A stretch of 64,000 nt of DNA from Gammaproteobacteria bacterium (lineage in GTDB: Bacteria; Pseudomonadota; Gammaproteobacteria; Steroidobacterales; Steroidobacteraceae). Location of the stretch: positions 62,001-126,000 of the forward strand of contig JAJPKM010000035.1 in assembly GCA_021323735.1 (NCBI GenBank), in the 5' to 3' direction. Positions 45,359 to 54,211 of the stretch are shown piece by piece. The position numbers and the translations under genes were made by a program. The notes beneath the pieces are model-generated. The model was not told the DNA's origin. It did no database searches and was given only the letters and a program-made list of their open reading frames with translations. Each line of letters begins with the position of its first letter. Position 1 is the first letter of the stretch.

Positions 45359-46702
45359 TTACTTCAGCCCCAGTCGTCGCTCTAGGTAGTGGATGTCCGT
45401 ACCGCCCTGCTTGAACGCAGAATGATTGAAAATCTCTTGATGCAGCGGGATGTTGGTCTTGATCCCCTCGACCACCATTTCCGCGAGCGCGTTGCGCATG
45501 CGGGCAATGGCCGTATCGCGGGTGTCGCCGTAGGAGATGACTTTGCCGATCATCGAGTCGTAGAACGGCGGCACGTTGTAACCGGTGTAAACGTGGCTGT
45601 CCACGCGGATTCCGGGGCCGCCCGGCGAATGCCACAGCCGGATGGGGCCTGGCGATGGAGTGAAGGTCTTCGGATCTTCGGCGTTGATGCGGCATTCCAC
45701 CGCATGGCCGCGGATCTGAATGTCGTTCTGGCCGTAGGGCAGCGGCTCGCCGGCTGCTATCAGCAATTGCGCCTTGACGATGTCGATTCCCGTTACCAGT
45801 TCCGTCACAGGATGTTCGACCTGGACGCGCGTGTTCATCTCGATGAAGTAGAACTCATTGTCCTGATACAGGAATTCCAGCGTACCGGCACTGCGGTAAC
45901 CGGCTTCCTGGCACGCCTTGGCACAGCGCTCGCCCATGGTTTTGCGCTGCTTCGCCGTGAGTCCCGGGGCCGGCGCTTCTTCGATGACCTTCTGGTGGCG
46001 GCGCTGCATGGAGCAATCGCGTTCACCCAAGTGCACCACGTTGCCGTAGTTGTCGGCCAGGACTTGAAACTCGATGTGCCGCGGCTTTTCGAGGAACTTC
46101 TCCATGTAAACCTGATCGTTGCCGAAGGCGGCCAGCGCCTCCGACTGCGTCACGCCAATGGCGTTCAACAGAGAGGCGTCGGTGTGCACGACACGCATGC
46201 CGCGGCCGCCCCCGCCGCCCGAGGCCTTGATGATTACCGGATAACCGATGTCCTTGGCGATGCGGAAATTCTCGTCCGCATCCTTGCCGAGCGGGCCGTC
46301 GGAACCCGGCACGCAGGGCACGCCGTAGCTCTTCATGGTCTTGATGGCGGAAACTTTGTCCCCCATGAGCCGGATGGTTTCCGCCTTGGGGCCGACGAAG
46401 ATGAAACCGCTTTTCTCCACCCGTTCCGCAAAATCGGCGTTCTCGGACAGGAACCCGTACCCCGGGTGAATCGCCACCGCATCGGTGACTTCCGCGGCGC
46501 TGATGATCGCCGGCATGTTGAGGTATGACAGCGCCGATTGCGGGGGGCCGATGCACACCGTTTCATCCGCCAGCAGTACGTGCTTGGTATTGAAATCGGC
46601 GGTCGAATGCACGGCCACGGTTTTGATTCCGAGCTCTCGACACGCGCGCAAGATGCGAAGAGCGATCTCGCCGCGGTTCGCGATGACGACTTTTTCGATC
46701 AT
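45359..46702 (-). CDS. accC: Acetyl-CoA carboxylase, biotin carboxylase subunit
   Basis: A 447-residue ATP-grasp enzyme, same size as E. coli AccC, that carboxylates the biotin of AccB, first step of fatty acid synthesis. [15 protein letters not shown] at the start, [14 protein letters not shown] phosphate loop, [27 protein letters not shown] and RINAEDP are all present. Four bases after accB. Confidence 0.97.
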   Translation of the reverse strand: MIEKVVIANRGEIALRILRACRELGIKTVAVHSTADFNTKHVLLADETVCIGPPQSALSYLNMPAIISAAEVTDAVAIHPGYGFLSENADFAERVEKSGFIFVGPKAETIRLMGDKVSAIKTMKSYGVPCVPGSDGPLGKDADENFRIAKDIGYPVIIKASGGGGGRGMRVVHTDASLLNAIGVTQSEALAAFGNDQVYMEKFLEKPRHIEFQVLADNYGNVVHLGERDCSMQRRHQKVIEEAPAPGLTAKQRKTMGERCAKACQEAGYRSAGTLEFLYQDNEFYFIEMNTRVQVEHPVTELVTGIDIVKAQLLIAAGEPLPYGQNDIQIRGHAVECRINAEDPKTFTPSPGPIRLWHSPGGPGIRVDSHVYTGYNVPPFYDSMIGKVISYGDTRDTAIARMRNALAEMVVEGIKTNIPLHQEIFNHSAFKQGGTDIHYLERRLGLK

Positions 46703-46706
46703 TGAG

Positions 46707-47162
46707 CTATTCGATGATGAATAACGGTTGGCCGAACTCGACAGGCTCGCCGTTCTTGGCCAGCATCGCCGTCACGCGGCCGGCCTTGTCGGATTCGATC
46801 TGATTCATCATCTTCATGGCTTCAATGATGCAGAGTATCTGGCCGACCTCGATTTCGCTGCCGATCTCCACGAAGGGCTTGGCGCCCGGAGAGGCGGACG
46901 CGTAGTAGGTGCCCACCATCGGCGAGGTGACGGTATGCTCGTCGTTGCGGGGCGCGGCCTGGCCGGCTGAAGTCGCCGGTGTGGCCGCCGCAGCTGCAAC
47001 CGCCGGTGCCGCATGCATGATGGGAGCCTGGGCGGCAACCTGCATGCCCATCCGCGGATGGCGGCTGATGCGCACCGATTCCTCGCCTTCCGATATCTCG
47101 AGTTCCGAGATGCCCGATTCCTCGAGCAGCTCGATCAATTTCTTTACCTTGCGAATATCCAT
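46707..47162 (-). CDS. accB: Acetyl-CoA carboxylase, biotin carboxyl carrier protein
   Basis: A 151-residue carrier: N-terminal region (1-40), Ala/Pro-rich linker (41-75) and biotinyl domain with EAMKMMNQI, biotin on Lys117. [14 protein letters not shown] is the usual domain start. Upstream of accC in the same operon; aroQ precedes it by 20 bp. Confidence 0.96.
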   Translation of the reverse strand: MDIRKVKKLIELLEESGISELEISEGEESVRISRHPRMGMQVAAQAPIMHAAPAVAAAAATPATSAGQAAPRNDEHTVTSPMVGTYYASASPGAKPFVEIGSEIEVGQILCIIEAMKMMNQIESDKAGRVTAMLAKNGEPVEFGQPLFIIE

Positions 47163-47181
47163 CCGCGAACCCCTTGAAAAT

Positions 47182-47634
47182 CTATCGTTTTAGGTTTTGG
47201 GTCAAGCGCGCGATCGCGGCTTGCAGTGCAAGCTCGTAGCCGATCGGGCCCAATCCGTAAATACAGCCGACCGCGATGTCGGACAAAAAAGAGTGATGCC
47301 GAAAAGCTTCGCGCGCGAACACGTTGCTCAAATGAATTTCGATGAAGGGAACGCCTACCGACAGAAATGCATCGCGTAGCGCGATGCTGGTATGGGTAAA
47401 CGCGCCGGGATTGATGATGACGAACTCGATCCGTTCCGGCTTCGTCGCATGGATCTTGCCGATCAATTCGTGCTCGGCATTGCTCTGGACGGCCGTGAGT
47501 TCATGGCCTTGTGCTTGGGCGATGCCCTTGAGCTTGGTCTCGATGTCTTGCAGAGTGGCGGTCCCGTAGATCGCCGGCTCCCGTGTGCCGAGCAGATTCA
47601 GATTCGGACCGTTGAGCAGTAAAATTCGAGCCAT
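47182..47634 (-). CDS. aroQ: 3-dehydroquinate dehydratase, type II
   Basis: A 150-residue dodecameric enzyme of the shikimate pathway. [16 protein letters not shown] with the catalytic Tyr region, [16 protein letters not shown] and [17 protein letters not shown] are the three conserved blocks. ATG 47634 removes four atypical residues from the longer frame. Upstream of accB, as in many gammaproteobacteria. Confidence 0.95.
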   Translation of the reverse strand: MARILLLNGPNLNLLGTREPAIYGTATLQDIETKLKGIAQAQGHELTAVQSNAEHELIGKIHATKPERIEFVIINPGAFTHTSIALRDAFLSVGVPFIEIHLSNVFAREAFRHHSFLSDIAVGCIYGLGPIGYELALQAAIARLTQNLKR

Positions 47635-47735
47635 CTTGAGCGTCAATCCCCGGCGATCACATTACAAAGGTCCGCGATAATAACCAGAAATTGGATTGAA
47701 AAGGCAAGCTTCTGCGCCGAACGTCAACAAACCGC

Positions 47736-48428
47736 CTATCCCGGCTGTTTTTCCGCCAGGGCGTGCAGGCCTTGCGCGATGGCACGGCGAGCTTCGGGCA
47801 GTTGCACGCGGTCGTGGTCCAGATCCTGGACCTCGGAGAGGATGAAATCGGCCTGCGGACGGTGCAGTTCGCCCACGAACAGGGCCACCACCTCGCCGCG
47901 CCGGTCGGTGAAGATCGTGAAGGGGAACACCGGCGAATCCATGCCGAACAGCGCGGCAACGTCCAGGGCGTCCTGCTCGCCGATGAGCACCGGATAGTCG
48001 ATATTGAACTGGCCGGCAAATGCCTGGACCTTGTCGAGATGATCTACGGCAACGCCGATCACCTTGACATCCCGCCCGGACCATTCCGTCGCAAGTTCCT
48101 TGAGCAGGGGTATCTCCCGTCGACAGGGAGCGCACCAGGTAGCCCAGAAATTGATCACCAGGGATTTGCGGGTCCACACGGAGATAGGCGTGGGCTTGCC
48201 GGTCAAATCCTTAAGCGAAAACTCGGGAAGACGGTTGGGGATCACGGGATGAGCCATCTCCCCATCGGATGAGGAACCCGCCTCGGCGGCAGGCTGCGGG
48301 GCGCTGGCGATACCGGCCGGCACTGCAATCCCTTGCTCCGGCGGCGCGGGCACTGGGCGCATCTTGACTCCCACCCAAATCCCCAGCAGCGCGATCAGGG
48401 CGCCGAAGATCCTCAATCCCCTGCTCAT
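47736..48428 (-). CDS. TlpA-like periplasmic thioredoxin, membrane-anchored
   Basis: A 230-residue protein with an N-terminal hydrophobic anchor (about 6-21), a flexible Pro/Ala linker (25-60) and a thioredoxin domain with WCAPC (Cys99, Cys102). PEFSLKDLTGKPTPIS and FPFTIFTDRRGEVVALFVGE match TlpA/ResA. It should act as a disulfide reductase in the periplasm, for example in cytochrome c maturation. It needs an electron donor, normally DsbD/CcdA. Its ATG overlaps the stop of a short DsbD-like gene by 4 nt. Confidence 0.87.
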   Translation of the reverse strand: MSRGLRIFGALIALLGIWVGVKMRPVPAPPEQGIAVPAGIASAPQPAAEAGSSSDGEMAHPVIPNRLPEFSLKDLTGKPTPISVWTRKSLVINFWATWCAPCRREIPLLKELATEWSGRDVKVIGVAVDHLDKVQAFAGQFNIDYPVLIGEQDALDVAALFGMDSPVFPFTIFTDRRGEVVALFVGELHRPQADFILSEVQDLDHDRVQLPEARRAIAQGLHALAEKQPG

Positions 48429-49021
48429 GCGGGCGCGTCGAGTTTGCGTCCCTTTCTGAGTACCAGGCCGGCAAGGAGAAATCCGAATGCACCGCCGAAG
48501 ATGGCGATGCCCTGCCATCGATCAGGGGGAATGCTGGACACGGCCGGAGTGGCGCCTGCGGTCGGGAAAATCACTTTGGTGATGGGCGGGTAGCACAATC
48601 CTGCCTCGGCGCAGCCCTGATACGTCACCTTGATCTGGATGGGGTGGGCGCCTGCATCGCTCCGAGCGAAATGGACTAGGGCTTCCACCTGCTGGGTATA
48701 GATTTCCTGGGTACCCAAGTACGGGTCGGTCTTGATCGCGCCGGCCGGCAACTGCGGGGCGGAAACCATGAGATCGGGGCTCTCGGCCTCGACCTCGATC
48801 TTGTGGCGATACAGATAGTATCCGTCGGCAATCGCCCAGCGTACCTTCAAAGCATTGCCGTCAAGACGCGCTGCCACGCGAAACGCCACATCGGGGGGCA
48901 GAAAGTCCGTTTCGTTGGAATCAACGCCCCGCATCCACCAGGGCTTGGCGCTGGCCGATCCTAAGTAGCCAAGCATGAATGTTCCGAGCAGGCAGGTAAT
49001 TGCACACAGGTTGGGTCGCAT
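48425..49021 (-). CDS. DsbD N-terminal-domain protein, lacking the membrane electron-transfer domain
   Basis: A 198-residue protein equal to only the first domain of DsbD. A signal peptide (about 1-25) precedes the nDsbD fold (FLPPDVAFRVAARLDG, VRWAIADGYYLYRHKIEV-type segment). YQGCAEAGLCYPP holds Cys137 and Cys143, the redox pair that passes electrons to DsbC/CcmG. A single hydrophobic stretch (171-188) resembles the start of DsbD membrane helix 1, and the protein ends at 198. Normal DsbD has eight membrane helices and a C-terminal thioredoxin domain (about 560-760 aa). Here the next gene is a thioredoxin-like protein. ATG 49021; 18 extra codons upstream are improbable. Confidence 0.85.
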   Translation of the reverse strand: MRPNLCAITCLLGTFMLGYLGSASAKPWWMRGVDSNETDFLPPDVAFRVAARLDGNALKVRWAIADGYYLYRHKIEVEAESPDLMVSAPQLPAGAIKTDPYLGTQEIYTQQVEALVHFARSDAGAHPIQIKVTYQGCAEAGLCYPPITKVIFPTAGATPAVSSIPPDRWQGIAIFGGAFGFLLAGLVLRKGRKLDAPA

Positions 49022-49102
49022 GCAGCGCACTTTAGTAGGCGTAGGGCCGGCACGCCAGCCAGGATGATGCTGCATAGCGGCAAATAATTGCTGCCTCTAC
49101 CC

Positions 49103-49130
49103 TTGAATAGTCACATTTCGACGCTATCAT
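49103..49130 (+). promoter_or_regulatory. Sigma-70-like promoter of groESL
   Basis: TTGAAT (49103-49108) and TATCAT (49125-49130) with a 16-bp spacer. The CTTGAA beginning at 49102 also resembles a heat-shock sigma-32 -35 element, but no good CCCCAT box follows. The CIRCE operator starts at the last base of the -10. Confidence 0.65.
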
Positions 49131-49156
49131 TAGCAGCCTCGATGGGAGAGTGCTAA
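49130..49156. promoter_or_regulatory. CIRCE operator (HrcA site) upstream of groES
   Basis: TTAGCAGCC, nine bases, GAGTGCTAA. The right arm matches the CIRCE half-site GAGTGCTAA exactly; the left arm TTAGCAGCC differs from TTAGCACTC at two or three positions. Spacing of nine is standard. Placement over the transcription start fits HrcA repression released by heat. Confidence 0.88.
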
Positions 49157-49202
49157 CAACACAATCCTTTGGCTAACCCTCAAGCATTAGGAGTCTTGTC
49201 TT

Positions 49203-49496
49203 ATGAAGATTCGTCCCCTTCATGACCGCGTGATCGTGAAAAGAGAAGAAGAGGAGCGTAAGTCTCCAGGTGGCATCGTGATCCCGGACACCGCGACCGA
49301 AAAGCCGATCTTCGGCAAGGTAGTCGCCGTCGGCAAGGGCAAGATTTTGGAAAATGGCGAAATTCGGCCGCTGGACCTCAAGGTCGGCGACAAGATTCTT
49401 TTCGGTAAGTACAGCGGCACCGAAGTGAAGATGGATGGCGATGAGCTGGTGGTCATGCGTGAAGAAGACGTCATGGCCGTTGTGGAAGGCAAGTAA
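49203..49496 (+). CDS. groES: Co-chaperonin GroES
   Basis: A 97-residue heptameric lid of Gro[15 protein letters not shown] and [16 protein letters not shown] (mobile loop) are clear. AGGAG precedes the ATG. Co-transcribed with groEL from the CIRCE promoter. Confidence 0.97.
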   Translation: MKIRPLHDRVIVKREEEERKSPGGIVIPDTATEKPIFGKVVAVGKGKILENGEIRPLDLKVGDKILFGKYSGTEVKMDGDELVVMREEDVMAVVEGK

Positions 49497-49549
49497 GCCA
49501 ACTAGCGAAAACCACGCACTTCGTAGTCCCGCAAATCAAATTCAATTAG

Positions 49550-51208
<1,659 letters not shown>

Positions 51209-51271
51209 TACAGGCAATCGGCCGGTTACAGTCGGTAACCCGATGGCTGATGATGTATGGGTAGATGATTC

Positions 51272-51312
51272 AGGCCTCGCCGGTCCAAAAGATCAGCGAG
51301 GCCTTTCCTTTT
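51272..51312 (+). terminator. Terminator after groEL
   Basis: AGGCCTCGC (51272-51280), 15-base loop, GCGAGGCCT (51296-51304), then TTCCTTTT. Perfect nine-base stem. Ends groESL before the convergent EAL gene. Confidence 0.8.
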
Positions 51313-51353
51313 GTGCGGGTCGCCCAAAAAATACCGCCGGGCGTAGGCGGGAT

Positions 51354-52559
51354 TCAGCTCCGGGAACTCATCACTCGCCAGCGCCCTGTCCCAGCCGCCT
51401 CGGAACAGGGCCAAGTACCGACCAGCCGCTCGATCCCCGCCGGCTTGATGGCACCGCTGAAAAAGCGACCTTGCGCGGTATCAAAACCGGCACTGCGCAC
51501 GAATCCGAGCATCTCGCTGCTCTCAACACCCGCCGCGCATACCACGAGTTCCAAGGTATGTGCGAGATTGGCGATCGCTTGAACGATCAGCGTCGCCTCG
51601 CGCACACGAACTACGTCGGAAATGAGCGACTGATCGACTTTAATCTCAGAGAAGGGCAATCGGTAAAGTTCCGTGAGCGAGGACACCCCCGAGCCAAAAT
51701 GATCGAGTGTCAGACCCACGCCAAGAATACGTAGCCGCGTGAAAACGTCGAGCATGAGATCTCTGGCTTCGAGGCTTGGCGCTTCGGTCACGTCGAAAAT
51801 CAACTGCTGCGCGGGAACTTCGTTTTCGCGCAGCAGGACGGCGACTCGCTCGGGGAATTCACGATCCGTTATGAGCTTCGGACTGAGGTTGATCACCATT
51901 TCGAGCGACAAACCCAGCGCGAGCCATTGGCTGGCCTGGCGCACGGCTTCGGTCATCACAAAATCCGTAAGCCGAACCATCAAATCGTGGTCCTCCATGG
52001 GACCGAGAAAATGGCTCGGATACAACAAGCCCCGACGCGGATGCTGCCACCGAACCAGCGCTTCAACGCCCTGCATTTTCAACTCAGCGGTACGGATATC
52101 GATCTTCGGCAGAAATTCGAGTACCAGTTCGTGCTCCGTGAGCGCCCGTTCGAGTTCGCCAAGCGCAATCGGGGGCGCATTCTTCAGATACGGCATCAGA
52201 AGCAGTTCGATGGCACCCGGATCGAGCGATCGAGTAGCCACTCCGATCACTCGGAGCCCTTGTGTTTCCGCGGTTCTCCTGGCGCCGGCAAGAACCCGGG
52301 TGTGGACGGCGCCAACGAGCAGCACCGCGGGTTTGGCAGCCCCTTGCGCGAGAATCTGGAGCAGGCCCAAGCCGTCAACATCGAGACCGTCAACCGCCAA
52401 AATCGCGATCGTGGGGTTGCAGGTCGCCAGAATCTCATGCAGTCCATCTGCTGAGTCGGCATCTACGCAATCGCATCCCAAGCTTTGAGCAACCGTCCGT
52501 AGGCTGTATAGCGATTTCGGGTCTTTATCCAGGATCAGCAGTATGTCCTTATCGTTCAT
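51354..52559 (-). CDS. Receiver-like plus degenerate EAL-domain protein
   Basis: A 401-residue protein from ATG 52559. The N-terminal region (1-125) resembles a response-regulator receiver (DILLILDKDPKSLYSL). The EAL domain (about 133-385) keeps the EAL tripeptide at 166-168 (VEALVRW), Asn224, Glu259 (FDVTE), Lys307 and Asp309 (IKVD). The DDFG motif is DHFG (His287) and the EGVE motif is AGVE (Ala343), so two catalytic residues of c-di-GMP phosphodiesterases are lost. It is therefore more likely a c-di-GMP-binding or regulatory protein than an enzyme. It overlaps the GGDEF gene upstream by 11 nt. Confidence 0.87.
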   Translation of the reverse strand: MNDKDILLILDKDPKSLYSLRTVAQSLGCDCVDADSADGLHEILATCNPTIAILAVDGLDVDGLGLLQILAQGAAKPAVLLVGAVHTRVLAGARRTAETQGLRVIGVATRSLDPGAIELLLMPYLKNAPPIALGELERALTEHELVLEFLPKIDIRTAELKMQGVEALVRWQHPRRGLLYPSHFLGPMEDHDLMVRLTDFVMTEAVRQASQWLALGLSLEMVINLSPKLITDREFPERVAVLLRENEVPAQQLIFDVTEAPSLEARDLMLDVFTRLRILGVGLTLDHFGSGVSSLTELYRLPFSEIKVDQSLISDVVRVREATLIVQAIANLAHTLELVVCAAGVESSEMLGFVRSAGFDTAQGRFFSGAIKPAGIERLVGTWPCSEAAGTGRWRVMSSRS

Positions 52560-53136
52560 CGGCAAATGCGTAGCCTGTATCATTCTGCTTGGCACGGTTC
52601 ATCGCGACTTCGGCATTCATGAGCAATGCCTCGGCGCGAGTCCCATGCAGCGGGTAAATGGCGATGCCGATGCTGGGATGGACGCAAAGGTGCAAGACGC
52701 CGGCTTCCAATGGGGTGGAGACAGCGCTCAACACAATGCCCGCGAGATCGCTCAGCTCGTCCCGTTTGGCCCGGCCTGGAACCAGGCAGGCAAACCGATC
52801 TTTCCCCTGGCGACTCAACATGTCCTCCGCTCGCACCGCTGCGACCAGCCGGCGGGCAATCATCTTGATGAATTCGTCGCCGGCGTGATGTCCATATGCA
52901 TTAATGGGCAATATGTAGTCTTCTAAGTTGAGGCTGAGATACAGCACCGCAAGCGCTTGGTGCGGTGGCTCATTGCCGCTTAGCGCCAGCTCGAGCCGCG
53001 CGCGGAAGTACTCGCGGTTCGGCAGTAAGGTCAGCGCGTCATGCAATCCTTCATGGCGAGCTCGTTTCGCAGCACTCTGAGGCGTAGCGGATTCATTGCT
53101 CACTCGAGCAACCCATCTTGGCCGGGTCTGCGACAA
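52549..53136 (-). CDS. Degenerate GGDEF-domain protein with retained I-site
   Basis: A 195-residue protein that is one GGDEF domain with little else. HDALTLLPNREYF is the usual opening. The active-site loop reads GKDRF (111-115) instead of GGDEF, and the metal-binding Asp in the first strand is replaced (YLSLNLEDY), so diguanylate cyclase activity is improbable. The RxxD product-binding site is intact as RAED (102-105), exactly five residues before the loop. Such proteins can act as c-di-GMP receptors. Overlaps the EAL gene by 11 nt, so both are made together. Confidence 0.85.
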   Translation of the reverse strand: MSQTRPRWVARVSNESATPQSAAKRARHEGLHDALTLLPNREYFRARLELALSGNEPPHQALAVLYLSLNLEDYILPINAYGHHAGDEFIKMIARRLVAAVRAEDMLSRQGKDRFACLVPGRAKRDELSDLAGIVLSAVSTPLEAGVLHLCVHPSIGIAIYPLHGTRAEALLMNAEVAMNRAKQNDTGYAFADER

Positions 53137-53438
53137 TTTGCACTCGTCAAAGAGGAACGGCCATTTCTACACCCCGATGTAACATGCCCCTCGCTCCGAG
53201 CGTTGTTACTAACACCTTGGCCAATGCCCCGTCTGTACGCCACCGCACCTATTGGGGCATCCCCGGCGCGCGTCGTCTATCATGAGGCAACTGTGCTGAT
53301 CCATGCATGAGGTATCCATGATGCAAGTGTCGCTGTGCTGCGTGCTGATGAGTGTTCGTCTCGCATCGACGGGGACCTTGGCGCAGATCATCGTATTGTC
53401 CTCGAGCGCCGGGTGATCACGTGGCTGGCAGGACTGAA
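53137..53438. other. Non-coding gap with repeated ATGCCCC motif
   Basis: The 302 bases between the divergent GGDEF and methyltransferase genes carry ATGCCCC at 53184-53190 and 53224-53230 and its reverse complement GGGGCAT at 53254-53260. An open frame of 32 codons (53318-53416) follows a GAGG at good spacing but has no recognisable product. Nothing else is identifiable. Confidence 0.4.
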
Positions 53439-54209
53439 TTGAGCTGGTCCGCCAAAACATACGTCGCCTTCGAGGATGAACGCACGCGCCCGGTGCGTGA
53501 CCTCCTGGGTGCACTGCCGCCGATCGATGCGCGCTCGGTGACTGATCTGGGTTGCGGGCCCGGCAACTCGACGGAAGTCCTGGCAACACGCTATCCCGGC
53601 GCTCGAGTAGCCGGCATCGACACCTCGCCCGACATGATCGCCGCGGCGAGGCGGCGGTTGCCGCAGATCGAATTTGCAGTGGACGATGTGAGCCGCTGGC
53701 AGGCTCCCGGACCTTTCGATGTGATCCTGGCGAACGCCGTGCTGCAGTGGGTGCCGCATCATGAAACGCTCTTGCCCAAACTCATCGGCAAACTCGCGCC
53801 GGGAGGCGGGTTGGCGGTGCAGATGCCCGACAATCTGGACACACCGGCACATCGCCTCATGCGCGAGGTGGCCGAGAACGGCCCATGGGCGGCGAAGCTG
53901 GCCGGTGCGTCGGCCGCGCGCACGTCATTGCCCAGCGTCGATCGGTACTACGCATTGTTGCAACCGCTGTGCGCGAAGGTGGATCTGTGGCGAACCACCT
54001 ACCATCACCCGCTTGCCGGCGGTCCGTCGGCCATCGTCGAGTGGTTCAAGGGCTCAGGTCTGCGGCCCTTCGTCGAACCGCTGGACGGCGCGGAGCGCGA
54101 CGCCTATCTCGCACGCTATACCGCGGCGATCGCGGATGCCTATCCGAGTCTGGCCGATGGCGGTGTTTTGCTGCCGTTCCCGCGATTGTTCATGGTGGCG
54201 ATTCGCTGA
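53439..54209 (+). CDS. tam: Trans-aconitate 2-methyltransferase
   Basis: A 256-residue class I SAM methyltransferase. YVAFEDERTRPVRDLL at the start, DLGCGPGNSTEVLATRYP (SAM motif I), GIDTSPDMI, ILANAVLQWVP and LAVQMPDN closely follow E. coli Tam, which methylates trans-aconitate, an inhibitor of aconitase. The start used is TTG 53439, with AGGA just upstream; GTG 53421 is an alternative. It ends 2 bp before glnE. Confidence 0.87.
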   Translation: MSWSAKTYVAFEDERTRPVRDLLGALPPIDARSVTDLGCGPGNSTEVLATRYPGARVAGIDTSPDMIAAARRRLPQIEFAVDDVSRWQAPGPFDVILANAVLQWVPHHETLLPKLIGKLAPGGGLAVQMPDNLDTPAHRLMREVAENGPWAAKLAGASAARTSLPSVDRYYALLQPLCAKVDLWRTTYHHPLAGGPSAIVEWFKGSGLRPFVEPLDGAERDAYLARYTAAIADAYPSLADGGVLLPFPRLFMVAIR

Positions 54210-54211
54210 GA

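Noticed and set aside
53318..53416. Open frame of 32 codons before tam
   Set aside because: It has a plausible GAGG but no family, conservation evidence or clear membrane/export feature, so it is mentioned only within the gap.
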